From: JAXGZG01 sp040771825
GTDB taxonomy: Bacteria; Bacillota; Sulfobacillia; Fermentithermobacillales; Fermentithermobacillaceae
Assembly: GCA_040771825.1 (NCBI GenBank)
Contig: JAXGZG010000003.1
Span: forward strand, 1 to 64,000
DNA length: 64,000 nucleotides
Direction: 5' to 3'
Part shown: positions 54,404 to 63,581 of the stretch, piece after piece
Layout: every line of letters begins with the position of its first letter
How positions within the stretch are numbered: position 1 is the first letter of the stretch
Made by a program: the position numbers and the translations under genes
The notes under the pieces: generated by a model
Databases searched by the model: none
What the model was told of the DNA's origin: nothing
The model's input: only the letters and a program-made list of their open reading frames with translations

Positions 54404-54631
54404 TCAGATATCGAAATGCTCGCACGCCTCCGCCGTGTGAAGGAACAGTATCCCTTGGTAGCTTCTGATGTTGACCAGGTGATCGTTGCCCGTGATCACC
54501 ACTTCGGCTCCGGATTCCACAGCACACTCAATGATGCGGTTGTCATGGTCTTCAGCTACGACATTGAGTGTGATCGACGGAAGGAAAGGTGATACGTCGC
54601 GGCAACTCAAAAGTTCGCCCGCCGAAGACAA
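54404..54631 (-). pseudogene. PIN-domain protein, C-terminal fragment
   Basis: The minus strand reads DHDNRIIECAVESGAEVVIT, GNDHLVNIRSYQGILFLHTA and EACEHFDI. This is the C-terminal half of a VapC-like PIN domain, including the acidic D..D/N and TGNDHL signature. The N-terminal half with the first catalytic Asp is absent. No antitoxin is seen nearby. Confidence 0.65.
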
Positions 54632-55376
54632 TTACTTTCTGAAGCTAGACGCTGACCTCAACAAGGTATGGGACTACCCTCTCCATAAATCGGAGGTTCG
54701 GGGCGGCGCCACTCTCGACAGCGAAGGAAATGTCTACTTTGTTGTCGAGGAGGGAAAAACCGAAGACTGGGAAGATCTCTCGCCCTTAAGGCAGCACCTG
54801 GTCTCGCTAACCAATGAAGGGCAGCTTAGGTGGAGGAAGGACATCACCAGAGAGGCCGAATTAGATGGCGGCATGTTCAACCCCGCCATCTCGACAGACA
54901 ATACCATCTATGTAAGTTGCGCCAAGGTCTACTCCTTCCGCATGGACGGCTCTAGGAAGTGGGAGGATCCCGCCGATCAGACAAACGACGTTAGGGCGCG
55001 AAGCTCTCCTGTGATCGACGATAGTGGGAACATGTACTTGATCACGGCCGGGTTCATGCGCTCCCCGGTGGTATTCTGCTTCGCCCCCAACTCTCAGGGC
55101 ACGCCGAAATGGGCGATCGACCTGCGGCTAGATGCCGAGTGCCTCTCAACTCCTGCACTCTCCACAGACATGTCACGGCTGTACGTCGCGTGCGGCAACA
55201 CAATCGTATGCCTGAGGACCGAGAATGGCTCGCAGGAATGGTCCCACAAACCTGAAGGGATCGAGGGATCGTTTAGGGGAAGCCCTGCCGTTGACGCCCG
55301 AGGATACCTACCAGGCGCAGACTGGCCCAGATTCCACGGGGGCAGCGGAAATACCGGACGACGGGAGGTGTACTAG
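54606..55376 (+). pseudogene. PQQ-type beta-propeller protein, N-terminally truncated
   Basis: About 250 codons of WD/PQQ-like repeats: DADLNKVWDYPLHKSEVRGG, ATLDSEGNVYFVVE, AISTDNTIYVSCAKVYSFRM, ALSTDMSRLYVACGNTIVCL, ending ADWPRFHGGSGNTGRR. Such proteins are usually secreted or periplasmic-side propellers of 350 or more residues with a signal peptide. Here the similarity starts abruptly at about 54610, next to the PIN fragment, with no signal or ribosome site. Confidence 0.65.
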
Positions 55377-55706
55377 AAACCAATAAGATTGGAAACAGCA
55401 TGGATGAATATCCACGGCCAGAGCAAGCCTGTGCGGTAATATCCATATCCCCATAAAAAGGAGGTGAATAGGATCGGCAATAGAGATGACCATCCAAGAA
55501 TCGCAGGTAAAGAGGACCTCAGAACATATGCTGGTATGTGACTCAAGGCAAATAGAAACGAAGTGATCACTATGCCCGTAATCGGATTATTGGTATAGCC
55601 TGACAAAACCCTTTGTACAATGCCTCTGTACAGAAACTCCTCTGACAACCACGAAACCAACAGCATAAACTGCTACGAAGGGGAGTGCAGACTTGCTTGT
55701 CTTCAT
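55373..55706 (-). pseudogene. CPBP-family (Abi) membrane protease, decayed
   Basis: The C-terminal 97 codons keep the family motifs: EEFLYRG (E-E and R), LFALSHI (F..H) and HAVSNLIGF (H..N). These are the metal-binding residues of CPBP/CAAX-like intramembrane proteases. An in-frame stop lies just upstream of the first Met. A short hydrophobic start (MKTSKSALPFVAVYAVGFVV) occurs in another frame from 55706. The usual 200-280 residues are not available, so it is probably an internally deleted gene. Confidence 0.65.
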
Positions 55707-55884
55707 CCCACCGACGCCGCTAATCGCGAGTCCAGTCCCGTATCTCGATGAAGTTACCTTCGGAACCAGTAGAATAGACGTCCCTCAGCATACTCAGCTC
55801 CGGGTATTGCCGCCTTCCTTGTGAGGCTTTCGAAAGCATGTCCGCCGTGTTCCGTGAGGCAGGCGAGAGTCTATTGGGTTCCAC

Positions 55885-56655
55885 TCACCCACCAAGTGGG
55901 ATCTCGATTCTGTTTCTCTTGCGGAAAGTGGACACCTTACTATACCCACATCCTCGGGCCATATCGAGGGCTAGGGCCAGATCTCTGCCTACGTCCGAAG
56001 GTGCATGAGCGTCGGAACCTAGAGTTATTGGTACGTCGTATTCCTGACATCGCTTTAGGAGTTCACGGGACGGGAAAACCTCGCCGACCGGCTTGTACAG
56101 TCCGCTAGTATTAATCTCCACGCATGAGCCCGCCTCACGAATGGCCCTCAAGGTACCCTCAGCATACGACACCGGATTTCGCTTTGGGGGGGCAATGTTG
56201 AATAGTTTGATGAGGTCAAGATGACCCACAATGTCGATCATCCCGGTACTCACCGCTTTCTCCATAGCCGCGTAATAGCTTTCGTACAGCTGATCCATGT
56301 CTTTTCCTTTATACCCGTCAAGAAAACGGGTATCGTTAAACAGCCACGGACCCAGATGATGGACAGACCCAATGATGAAATCTAACTCGGGATCTTCTGT
56401 GAACCGAACGATGTCATCCATGGGAGTGCAGGCAAAGTCTACTTCAAAGCCAATCTTCACCCCGATTTCCGGGAAGAGTTCGGCCGCCTGAGCGATGGCA
56501 CAGTGATCGCGCTGGCCATAGAACGACTCATGGTCAGCGAAGCCAATCTCAGCGATACCCTTCTCGCGAGCCACTTGCAGAAACGCTGACGCCGTCTCAA
56601 TGGTGCTTGGAAAATCGTCATGCCCCATGCTGTGAACATGATAGTCTATCAACAC
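55885..56655 (-). CDS. PHP-domain phosphatase, histidinol-phosphatase (HisK)-like
   Basis: About 256 residues from GTG 56655 (AAAGGGG upstream). The start is VLIDYHVHSMGH, with the HxH metal motif directly at the N-terminus. Other PHP ligands follow: FADHES, GFEVDF, SVHHLG, GHLDL and GSDAHAP. The family hydrolyses histidinol phosphate or other small phosphate esters. No his genes are nearby. It is the last gene of the PTS operon, so a sugar-phosphate substrate is plausible (inference). Confidence 0.85.
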   Translation of the reverse strand: MLIDYHVHSMGHDDFPSTIETASAFLQVAREKGIAEIGFADHESFYGQRDHCAIAQAAELFPEIGVKIGFEVDFACTPMDDIVRFTEDPELDFIIGSVHHLGPWLFNDTRFLDGYKGKDMDQLYESYYAAMEKAVSTGMIDIVGHLDLIKLFNIAPPKRNPVSYAEGTLRAIREAGSCVEINTSGLYKPVGEVFPSRELLKRCQEYDVPITLGSDAHAPSDVGRDLALALDMARGCGYSKVSTFRKRNRIEIPLGG

Positions 56656-56707
56656 ATCGGAACCCCTTTCCACCCTGCCATAAACTATCCCATCGGATAG
56701 ACCGAAT

Positions 56708-57085
56708 CTACAACTTCGATGACTCCTGCCCACACGAATCCGGAAACCGCTTATCAAACAGTTCAATAATCCTTTCCACCAGGTTCCTTTCGCTCATCGA
56801 GGTCATGATTATGTCGAGTACGTGCATCAACAGAGGACCGTTCAGTCCCGTCGCAGGATTGCCTCCGTTTTTGTCGCCAACAGACTCTGTTCTCATCCGC
56901 GACCACTCTGCCAAAACCTGCCTCTGGGAGTCGTGTGCTGCGGCGAGGTGGTCATCTGCAGCGGCCAAGTGTTTCTTGGCGAGTTCTCGATCACCATCAA
57001 TGTAGCTGTCAAGAGCCTCGTACACTGCTGATTTCGCAGCCCCTCCGCGGGCAATCATCTCAAGCACAACGTTGTCCAAGTCCAT
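56708..57085 (-). CDS. PTS lactose/cellobiose-family EIIA component
   Basis: 125 residues, all-helical, with the pattern MIARGGAAKSAVYEALDSYI and, near the end, LLMHVLDIIMTSMSERNLVE. The histidine in LLMH is the phosphorylation site expected for EIIA of this family. It transfers phosphate from HPr to EIIB. A tail (ELFDKRFPDSCG) is extra. Start ATG 57085 has GAGGAGGG. A hairpin separates it from the EIIC gene. Confidence 0.88.
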   Translation of the reverse strand: MDLDNVVLEMIARGGAAKSAVYEALDSYIDGDRELAKKHLAAADDHLAAAHDSQRQVLAEWSRMRTESVGDKNGGNPATGLNGPLLMHVLDIIMTSMSERNLVERIIELFDKRFPDSCGQESSKL

Positions 57086-57130
57086 AAAGCACCCTCCTCG
57101 TCTATAAGAACATGCGGCCCATCCGCCAAA

Positions 57131-57167
57131 GCAAGGGCGCTCGCGGAAACACCACGAGTGCCCTTGC
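57131..57167 (-). terminator. Intercistronic hairpin between EIIC and EIIA genes
   Basis: GCAAGGGC.CTCG and CGAG.GCCCTTGC form a 12-bp stem with one mismatch and an 8-11 base loop. There is no U-tract. It may protect the upstream mRNA or lower expression of the two downstream genes. Confidence 0.4.
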
Positions 57168-57195
57168 CGAAATTGGAGACCACAAGTAATCTGCG

Positions 57196-58434
57196 CTATG
57201 CGGCGTTTTTCTTCTCGTCAGCATACAATTGGTTATCGTACACCTTGAAGAAAGGATACCATACCGCGCCAGTTACCGCTAAGTTGACGAAACTCAACAT
57301 CAAAGCGCGGAAATCCCCGCCAGTTGCTAAGTAGCAGGCAAGGGGATTTGGAAGCGCCCACGGAACCATCAAGAATGCCTTGGGTACAAGACCAATCGAC
57401 ATGGCCCCGTAGTTCACTGCTGCAGCACACATAGGTGCCAGAAGAAACGGAATAGCCATAATCGGGTTTAGGACTACAGGCATGCCGAAAATAATGGGCT
57501 CGTTGATGTTGAACAGAGCCGGCAGCAGTTCAACTTTTCCTACGGTGCGAAGGCGCGATGACCTTGCCCGAAGCAGAAAGTAAACTAGCGCTAAGGTGCA
57601 TCCCGAGCCACCGATCATGCAGAAGACCTCAAAAAACATCTTGTTCGCAATGTGAGGTGCCGCTAGGCCAGCCTGGATAGCCGCGGCGTTCTCGCCAAGA
57701 AACGCGATCCACATTGGGTCGGCGGCAGAAGCCACGACCATACCGTGTATCCCTACTACCCAAGGCAGGTTCCACATTAGCATGTAAAGCATGATGCCTG
57801 GGAAGGTATCCGCAGCAAAGACTAGAGGCCGAAGCACGGTGTTTATCATAGAGTATGGCTCGATATTTAGGACTAGCCGAATAAACCATAGTAGACAGGC
57901 GATTACGAACGCGGGCAGAAGAGCGCTGAACGATGCACTGACAGCGGGCGGAACGCCTTTCGGCATCTTGATGACAATGTTTCGCTTGACAAGGAACCGA
58001 TAGATTTCAACAGCAACAACAGCCGCTAAAATGCCTACGAACAAACCGCCCGGGCCGAGGTTTCCCACGTCAATTCCTCCCTCTCCGGGCGGATTGAGCA
58101 TGATCAACGACATAATAGATAGAAGCCCCGAAAAAGGCCCGTTGATCCCATACGAAAGTGCGAGCTGATGTCCAATCATAAAGGTCGCATACAGACTAGC
58201 TAGACCGAACGTTACGGTAAAGCCGGTGAAAAGCTTGCCTTGTATCGGCGCGATTAGGTCTTCCCAGCCCGTAATCGGCAAACAGGCAATTAAAAGGAAT
58301 AATGAACCGGTTACGATGAACGGAAGAGTTGCCATGAGACCATCACGAACCGCGCGCATATGTCTTTGTTCGGCGAAACGGGTCGCAGCAGGTGCGAGTC
58401 TATTCTCCATCCAGTCTCTCAATCGTTCAAACAC
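57196..58434 (-). CDS. PTS lactose/cellobiose-family EIIC permease
   Basis: About 412 residues with roughly ten hydrophobic segments. LPFIVTGSLFLLIACLPITG lies near the start and the EIIC motif NEPIIFGMPVVLNPIMAIPF near residue 290. It moves the sugar across the membrane while it is phosphorylated by EIIB. The frame is open from 58464; GAGGAGG lies so that GTG 58440 (4 bases) or GTG 58434 (10 bases) could be used. The EIIB stop is only a few bases upstream. Confidence 0.9.
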   Translation of the reverse strand: MFERLRDWMENRLAPAATRFAEQRHMRAVRDGLMATLPFIVTGSLFLLIACLPITGWEDLIAPIQGKLFTGFTVTFGLASLYATFMIGHQLALSYGINGPFSGLLSIMSLIMLNPPGEGGIDVGNLGPGGLFVGILAAVVAVEIYRFLVKRNIVIKMPKGVPPAVSASFSALLPAFVIACLLWFIRLVLNIEPYSMINTVLRPLVFAADTFPGIMLYMLMWNLPWVVGIHGMVVASAADPMWIAFLGENAAAIQAGLAAPHIANKMFFEVFCMIGGSGCTLALVYFLLRARSSRLRTVGKVELLPALFNINEPIIFGMPVVLNPIMAIPFLLAPMCAAAVNYGAMSIGLVPKAFLMVPWALPNPLACYLATGGDFRALMLSFVNLAVTGAVWYPFFKVYDNQLYADEKKNAA

Positions 58435-58470
58435 GGGCACCAATCCTCCTCGGGTGTGTACCAAGTCTTC

Positions 58471-58791
58471 TTATTGCCCCAATGTGGTTAGGATAGTATC
58501 AAGTATGGTGTCGCCGTCGGCCGTTGCGTAAGCGAAGTGATCTATAGGCAAAACCTTGATCCCAGCGGCTTTGGCAAAAGGCTCCAGATGACGCCTGATG
58601 AAGGATGTCTGAGGCGCAAGAAGGATGACACTAGGGTTATAGTCCTTGACAACATCCTCGATTCCCCCGGTCCCACCGCTCTTGAGTTCAATGCCAATAT
58701 TCCTCTTTCGCGCTGCTTCCGTAAGACTCTCTTCCACCAGACTTGACGTAAAACCCATGGCGCACACGACTAGCACTCGGATTGACTGCAT
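58471..58791 (-). CDS. PTS lactose/cellobiose-family EIIB component
   Basis: 106 residues from ATG 58791 (GAGGGTGAC upstream). The phosphorylated cysteine is in VLVVCAMGFTSSLVEESL, at the end of the first strand as in EIIB-cellobiose (CAAGMSTS). VILLAPQTSFIRRHLEPFAK is also typical. The longer frame to 58917 lacks a ribosome site and overlaps the SIS gene. Confidence 0.88.
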   Translation of the reverse strand: MQSIRVLVVCAMGFTSSLVEESLTEAARKRNIGIELKSGGTGGIEDVVKDYNPSVILLAPQTSFIRRHLEPFAKAAGIKVLPIDHFAYATADGDTILDTILTTLGQ

Positions 58792-58819
58792 AATGTCACC
58801 CTCTTCCGCCCAATAGATT

Positions 58820-59965
58820 TTAGTGAGTACCCGGCGGGAATACCATGCTGGCCACAGCTCCGTACCGGGGGTCATCTTCACGAATAACGTCCGGGTTGTA
58901 CCCTCGTGCCGTTGCACCGTAGTACGCCAGGAACTGACCCGGAATCACGTTTACTATCGCCGAGAGGAGTTCGCGGTGAACATCCGGCACCGTGATGGAA
59001 AAATCAGCGGCCACAGCAACCGCTGATGCCTTGTCATGAACCACGCCCATGACCTGAGCAGCTATTAGCCTCGCGGCAAGAACGATGTCCAGAACCCGTC
59101 TATCCCTGGGACTGCCTCCTTCAAGCGCCACGACCGTGTAGCGACTATCCAGTGGCTGAAGTCTACCGTGTGCCGCTTCTTCAGAATCATAGCCCTCGGC
59201 TACTACATAGCAGGTCTCCTTCATCTTCAGAGCGATTTCTCTTGCAATCACTGAACTGGGGCCAGGCCCCACAAAGAGCCAATGGCCTACCTTAGCAAGA
59301 CGGTCGGCCTGTGCCTCAATAATCGGTTCGACTTCTTTTATGACCGTGTCGACCCATGCGGGAATGCGAGTCAGGAGATGCTCCCATTCGTTCCTGATGT
59401 CATCTGTAAGGTATCCAGATACTGAACCCCACTCCAAAGCCAAGAGAAGGTTAGTCAGCATCGTTGTAGTGAAGCTCTTGGTCTTGGCGAGAGCATTGTC
59501 CCGCCCTCCCGGGACAAGCACTGTGTGAGTAGCAGCGTCACTCAGCGGCTTGTTAGGGATATTGGTAAGAGCGACCACGAATCGAGCAGATTCTCGGGCT
59601 TTGGCGGCCGCGTCGACCGTGCACTTGGTCGCGCCAGAGTGAGAATATGTTAGGACACCTGCTTGGTCCAGCCCGTGGGGCTCATAGTGCAGTAGATCAA
59701 AGGACGGCATAGACTGGAGATTCACCCCTGCCAGTTCTCGAAACGCATAGCGCGCATAGTCCGCAGCATGAGTGGAGGTCCCACACCCTGACGCATACAG
59801 GTTCCTGGCACCGGTCCCATACATCTCTTTCACCAGGTTCCGAACAGTAGTTCGATTCTCATCACCTAGTGCCTCAACTAAACACCGGGTTGTATCTCGT
59901 ATCTGTGCCAGCATCCTGAAAGGTGTTGTCCCAGCATCAACCATCGTGTCATCGCCCCTTTTCAT
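58820..59965 (-). CDS. SIS-domain sugar-phosphate isomerase/deglycase-like protein
   Basis: 381 residues with two SIS domains, like GlmS C-terminal or FrlB-type enzymes: NLYASGCGTSTHAADYARYA (first domain, near residue 55), VLTYSHSGATKCTVDAAAKA, then WLFVGPGPSSVIAREIALKM (second). LLHYEPHG sits in between. Such proteins isomerise, deaminate or deglycate amino-sugar phosphates. Its place between the glycosidase and the PTS genes suggests it acts on the cleaved sugar phosphate. Start ATG 59965 is 4 bases from the GH4 stop; ATG 59944 after AAAAGGGG is also possible. Confidence 0.82.
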   Translation of the reverse strand: MKRGDDTMVDAGTTPFRMLAQIRDTTRCLVEALGDENRTTVRNLVKEMYGTGARNLYASGCGTSTHAADYARYAFRELAGVNLQSMPSFDLLHYEPHGLDQAGVLTYSHSGATKCTVDAAAKARESARFVVALTNIPNKPLSDAATHTVLVPGGRDNALAKTKSFTTTMLTNLLLALEWGSVSGYLTDDIRNEWEHLLTRIPAWVDTVIKEVEPIIEAQADRLAKVGHWLFVGPGPSSVIAREIALKMKETCYVVAEGYDSEEAAHGRLQPLDSRYTVVALEGGSPRDRRVLDIVLAARLIAAQVMGVVHDKASAVAVAADFSITVPDVHRELLSAIVNVIPGQFLAYYGATARGYNPDVIREDDPRYGAVASMVFPPGTH

Positions 59966-59968
59966 GAT

Positions 59969-61300
59969 TCAACGATCCCGGTCAGACCAAAGCGGGAGGA
60001 AGTCTTTGTGAGCTTCCAAGTATCTGTCAAGCAAGGTCTTCGCAGTCTTATAGCCACCAACCATGGGATGGATGGCCAATGCTTTGAGACCCGCCTCATA
60101 TGAGCCTGTCATCGCAGCCTTAACGGTAAGTTCCTCGTATGCCTTGTATACCTGGACAAGGCCTCGCATCTCAGGCGGAAGATGACCCACATTAAAGGGC
60201 CAGATGGTATCTCTTCTAACCAGGGAAGAGACTTCCACTGCCACGTCGTCAGGAAGATCAGAAATTGTACCGTTGTTTTGAATGTTAACAGCCAAGACCG
60301 ACCACTTATCATTGGCTAAGCTGTTGAGGCAAGTTAGGACGCCCGGGGCATATCCTCCGGGGCCAAATACGCGGGTCTGCTCAATTTTCGAGCCTCCACG
60401 ACCGGGGGTAGCCTCAACAAGACCCATGATTGACGAGCCTTTAGACATGTAATCCAGCATCGCGACTTCTATGTCAACCACATCTTCGGCCCTGACACGA
60501 CCCTTGGCTCGCGTTTCCTCAATTATCTCGCGCCATCCGAACGTGAATGCGCGGTAGTCCTGAGACCAAAGCGGCCAGCGCCACGTGCGGAATAGATCGG
60601 GTTCGCCGATGAACTCGACATCACGCTGCAGCCGCTCGGCTTCTGAGGCGAACTTCTCTGCCACCTCGTCGCGAGGAATCTCCTTTCCGTCCAAGAACAC
60701 TCCCATGATCCAACCAAGGTGGTTCAGGCCAGCATAACGCACGCCTATCCTAGACATGTCGACACCAAACGTGGCGGCTATGTGCGGAAGAATAGTGAGA
60801 CCCCCATGGCACATGCCCACTACCTTAGCCTTAGTATTCTTCAGGATGGCCTCAGTAATAATGCCTGCCGGGTTAGTAGTGTTGATTAACCAGGCATCAG
60901 GCGCGTACTCCGCAATGTCTTTCGCGATCTCCACCATCGGTGGGACCGCGCGAAGAGCGAAGGCAAATCCCCCTGGGCCTATGGTTTCGGACGAGAATAG
61001 ATCCAATTCATAGGGAATCCGCTCATCGAAGACTCTCTGTTTGTTGCCACCCGGACGTATTGAGGTGATGACGAAATCAGTGCCCAAGAGAGATGCCTTT
61101 CGATCGTCTGTGAGAATCACATTAACCTCAGGGAACTCCGGGGCAAGCACTCTTTGGATGAACCCGCCCACGAGCTCGAGACGTTTCGGGTCGATATCCA
61201 TGAGTCGGATCTCGGTTGGTTTGAGCCCGGGCCACTTGCACATCTCATAGACGAGTTCTGGAGTATACGTGCTACCGGCTCCGATGACAGTAACCTTCAT
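59969..61300 (-). CDS. Glycoside hydrolase family 4, 6-phospho-beta-glucosidase-like
   Basis: 443 residues, the usual GH4 length. The N-terminal NAD motif is KVTVIGAGSTYTPELVYE. Then come LLGTDFVITSIRPGG, WLINTTNPAGIITEA, GMCHGGLTILPHI with the metal-binding Cys, and RYAGLNHLGWIMG with the His. GH4 enzymes use NAD+ and Mn2+ and cleave phosphorylated disaccharides by a redox-elimination route. The PTS lactose/cellobiose genes downstream would supply its phospho-substrate. ATG 61300 has AAAGGAGG 9 bases before. Confidence 0.9.
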   Translation of the reverse strand: MKVTVIGAGSTYTPELVYEMCKWPGLKPTEIRLMDIDPKRLELVGGFIQRVLAPEFPEVNVILTDDRKASLLGTDFVITSIRPGGNKQRVFDERIPYELDLFSSETIGPGGFAFALRAVPPMVEIAKDIAEYAPDAWLINTTNPAGIITEAILKNTKAKVVGMCHGGLTILPHIAATFGVDMSRIGVRYAGLNHLGWIMGVFLDGKEIPRDEVAEKFASEAERLQRDVEFIGEPDLFRTWRWPLWSQDYRAFTFGWREIIEETRAKGRVRAEDVVDIEVAMLDYMSKGSSIMGLVEATPGRGGSKIEQTRVFGPGGYAPGVLTCLNSLANDKWSVLAVNIQNNGTISDLPDDVAVEVSSLVRRDTIWPFNVGHLPPEMRGLVQVYKAYEELTVKAAMTGSYEAGLKALAIHPMVGGYKTAKTLLDRYLEAHKDFLPLWSDRDR

Positions 61301-61352
61301 CCAATTTTCCTCCTTTAGCCAAGTTCATTGCTGCTTGTCTCTACTACGAGCC

Positions 61353-61901
61353 CTATACCGTTGGGGGGGTAGTACACCACAGAACTCTAGCTTCTTCATC
61401 ACCATCGTTCACCCAGCCGTGGGCCATCTCTGAACTGAAGTAGAGCATGTCCCCTTGTCGCAACCTGTACTTCTCTGTTCCGATCGTCACCTCCATTTCC
61501 CCTTGGAGGATGTAGCAGAACTCCTCTCCCTTGTGAGAATATGTTCCACCGGCGCTTCCACCGGGCTTGACAACAGTGATGTCGACTTCCATGCGACACG
61601 TGGGGTCAGAAACCAGCCACTCCATAGTGAACTTGTCGTCAACAACCAACGACGGCCGTTCACCGGGTCGTGATAGTAACGGAGTGGGCTCGTTCTCAAA
61701 GGTTCGAACTAGATCAGAAACATTCTGATCAAAGTAGTGAGCAAGCCGCATCAAAGTAGAAAAAGATATCCCGACTTTTCCGCTCTCGAACTGACTCAGG
61801 TAGCTTGACGAAATCCCAACTTCCTCTGCAACCTCTCGTAGTTTGAGATCCTTGGTCTTGCGCAATTTGCGCACTTTCTTCCCGATCTGGGGCAGGAGCA
61901 T
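61353..61901 (-). CDS. XRE-type regulator with C-terminal cupin domain
   Basis: 182 residues. Residues 8-65 form the helix-turn-helix (IGKKVRKLRKTKDLKLREVA, GISSSYLSQFESGKVGISFS). Residues 105-178 form a cupin (GTYSHKGEEFCYILQGEMEV, LRQGDMLYFSSEMAHGWVN) that would bind a small effector. It heads the sugar operon, so local control of the PTS/GH4 genes and perhaps the divergent genes is likely. Confidence 0.9.
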   Translation of the reverse strand: MLLPQIGKKVRKLRKTKDLKLREVAEEVGISSSYLSQFESGKVGISFSTLMRLAHYFDQNVSDLVRTFENEPTPLLSRPGERPSLVVDDKFTMEWLVSDPTCRMEVDITVVKPGGSAGGTYSHKGEEFCYILQGEMEVTIGTEKYRLRQGDMLYFSSEMAHGWVNDGDEEARVLWCTTPPTV

Positions 61902-62079
61902 CGTTTCTCACCTACCTTATAGGTTCACTATTCAACACGGAATCAATAACTCCTGCCACAAAAATAATGCTCACTAAATTTTTAAGTGGCAATTAACAAT
62001 TGGCAGGAACCCCAAACCTTTATGTAGAACAGAGTATGTACCATGTTTTTCGGGTAGCTAGATTACGAGGAAACAGGCG
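61902..62079. promoter_or_regulatory. Divergent control region of the sugar locus
   Basis: A/T-rich, with CCTGCCA (61952) and its inverse TGGCAGG (about 62000) some 41 bases apart, and a near-palindrome GGCAATTAACAATTGGC (61988-62004). These are candidate sites for the XRE-cupin regulator. TATAAG (minus strand, about 61915) and TAGAAC (plus, about 62025) could be -10 elements, but neither has a well-spaced -35. Confidence 0.35.
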
Positions 62080-62544
62080 GTGGCTTTTGTGCGAGGATTT
62101 GCCATATATGTGACGGCAATGCTTGCCGCGGGCGTAGCGGCATTACAGGCGCCGGTAAACTCACGTCTTGCTGATGCCATTGGCTTCTGGGCCACCAATG
62201 TATCTTCCAACGTCATAGGTACGGTTGTCCTGATTGTGGCTATGGCAATAGTCCAGCCACAAGCGCTGAACTGGCGTTATTGGGCAGATTGCTTTCAACA
62301 GACAAACCCTGTTTTGTGGACCGGAGGGCTGCTGGGCTGCGTATACATGGTGGCATCGGTTCTTGCGGTCAAAAAGATAGGAGCATCAGCGTGGATTACT
62401 ATCGCATTTGCAGGACAGGTAGTGTCGGGCTTGCTTGTGGATAGTTTCGGACTCCTCGGGGTGCCTGTTGCGCACCTTGATTGGCGACATTTCGCCGGCC
62501 TGGCTCTGATCCTCGGCGGGACAGCGTTGTTCAACTACCGTTAG
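62080..62544 (+). CDS. DMT-superfamily small membrane protein (YdcZ/DUF606-type)
   Basis: 154 residues with five hydrophobic helices. AAGVAALQAPVNSRLADAIG near the start and LAVKKIGASAWITIAFAGQV in the middle are typical of the DUF606/YdcZ family. GTG 62080 has GAGG about 10 bases upstream. The transported compound is unknown. It leads the plus-strand genes for 6-phosphofructokinase and aldolase. Confidence 0.82.
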   Translation: MAFVRGFAIYVTAMLAAGVAALQAPVNSRLADAIGFWATNVSSNVIGTVVLIVAMAIVQPQALNWRYWADCFQQTNPVLWTGGLLGCVYMVASVLAVKKIGASAWITIAFAGQVVSGLLVDSFGLLGVPVAHLDWRHFAGLALILGGTALFNYR

Positions 62545-62607
62545 TGGCTGAAACAACAGACGAAGTTCTTTGCCTTTTTCACGTGAACTGATAGGAGCAA
62601 TAGTTAG

Positions 62608-63566
62608 ATGAAACGAATCGGAATTCTTACAAGCGGCGGCGACGCGCCTGGAATGAATGCGACCATACGAGCTGTTCTCAGACGAAGCCTCTCTTTAGGC
62701 ATCGAGACTGTCGGTATTCGCCGCGGCTACGATGGTTTGATTGACGGAGATTTCCTTACAATGAGCGTCGGCTCCGTAGGAACATCATCCATCGCGGAGG
62801 GACAGTTCTCCACACTGCTAGATCGGAGAGGTTCATGCAACCTGAAGGCCAAGATTTTGCGGCTCTTCGCCTAAAACGGGCCCAGATAGACGGACTTGTC
62901 GTCGTAGGAGGCGAGGGCAGCTTCCGTGGGGCAAGTGAACTCATGAAAAGAGGGGTGGCGGTAATTGGAGTACCTGCCACAATCGATAATGATGTTCCAT
63001 TCACTGACTACTGCATTGGGTTTGATACCGCGGTCAACACCGGCATTGAGGCTGTCAACCGTCTCCGAGATACGGCCACGGCTTACGAAAGGGTCTTTAT
63101 CGTAGAGACCATGGGGCGTCGTTCAGGACATCTGGCACTGGCTGTGGGAGTGGCAGGAGGAGCAGAGAGCATCCTCATACCGGAACTACCCATCGACGTG
63201 GCCAAAGTGTGCGACAGGATAGCGCGAAGAATCAAGCGAGGAAAGGGTCATAGCATAATTGTCCTTGCCGAAGGTGCGGGAAATGGACTCGAACTGGCCC
63301 GGCAGATCGAAGATTGCCTCAGAGTCGACATGAGGGTGACTGTCTTGGGTCACGTACAGAGAGGCGGCACTCCCACAGCTTCCGATCGTCTCCTGGCCTC
63401 CCAATTGGGTGCAAAGGCAGTAGACCTGCTACAAAGCCAGAAAAGAAGCCTTATGGTAGGAGTCCTGGGCTCAAGCACAGCTACGTGGCCTATGGATGAG
63501 GTTCTGAACGCGACAAGAAAGGTTGATCTGGGCCTGTTTGAACTCGCCCATGTACTGGCTTATTAA
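62608..63566 (+). pseudogene. pfkA: 6-phosphofructokinase, single frameshift
   Basis: Two frames make a PFK of about 320 residues. The first starts KRIGILTSGGDAPGMNATIR. After SVGSVG (about 62779) a one-base deletion shifts the frame, and a second frame continues NIIHRGGTVLHTARSERFMQ and onward to PATIDNDVPFTDYCIGFDTA, VETMGRRSGHLALA and HVQRGGTPTASDR. Adding one base after GG at 62780 restores the protein. The usual GGDG is GGEG (VVVGGEGSFRGA), and PGTIDND is PATIDND, so phosphoryl-donor use may be atypical. It phosphorylates fructose-6-P in glycolysis. It is either a true loss or a sequencing error. Confidence 0.85.
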
Positions 63567-63581
63567 GGAAGGAGAATGCGA

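Noticed and set aside
54404..54631. A functional VapBC toxin-antitoxin pair
   Set aside because: Only the C-terminal half of the PIN domain is present and no antitoxin gene is next to it.
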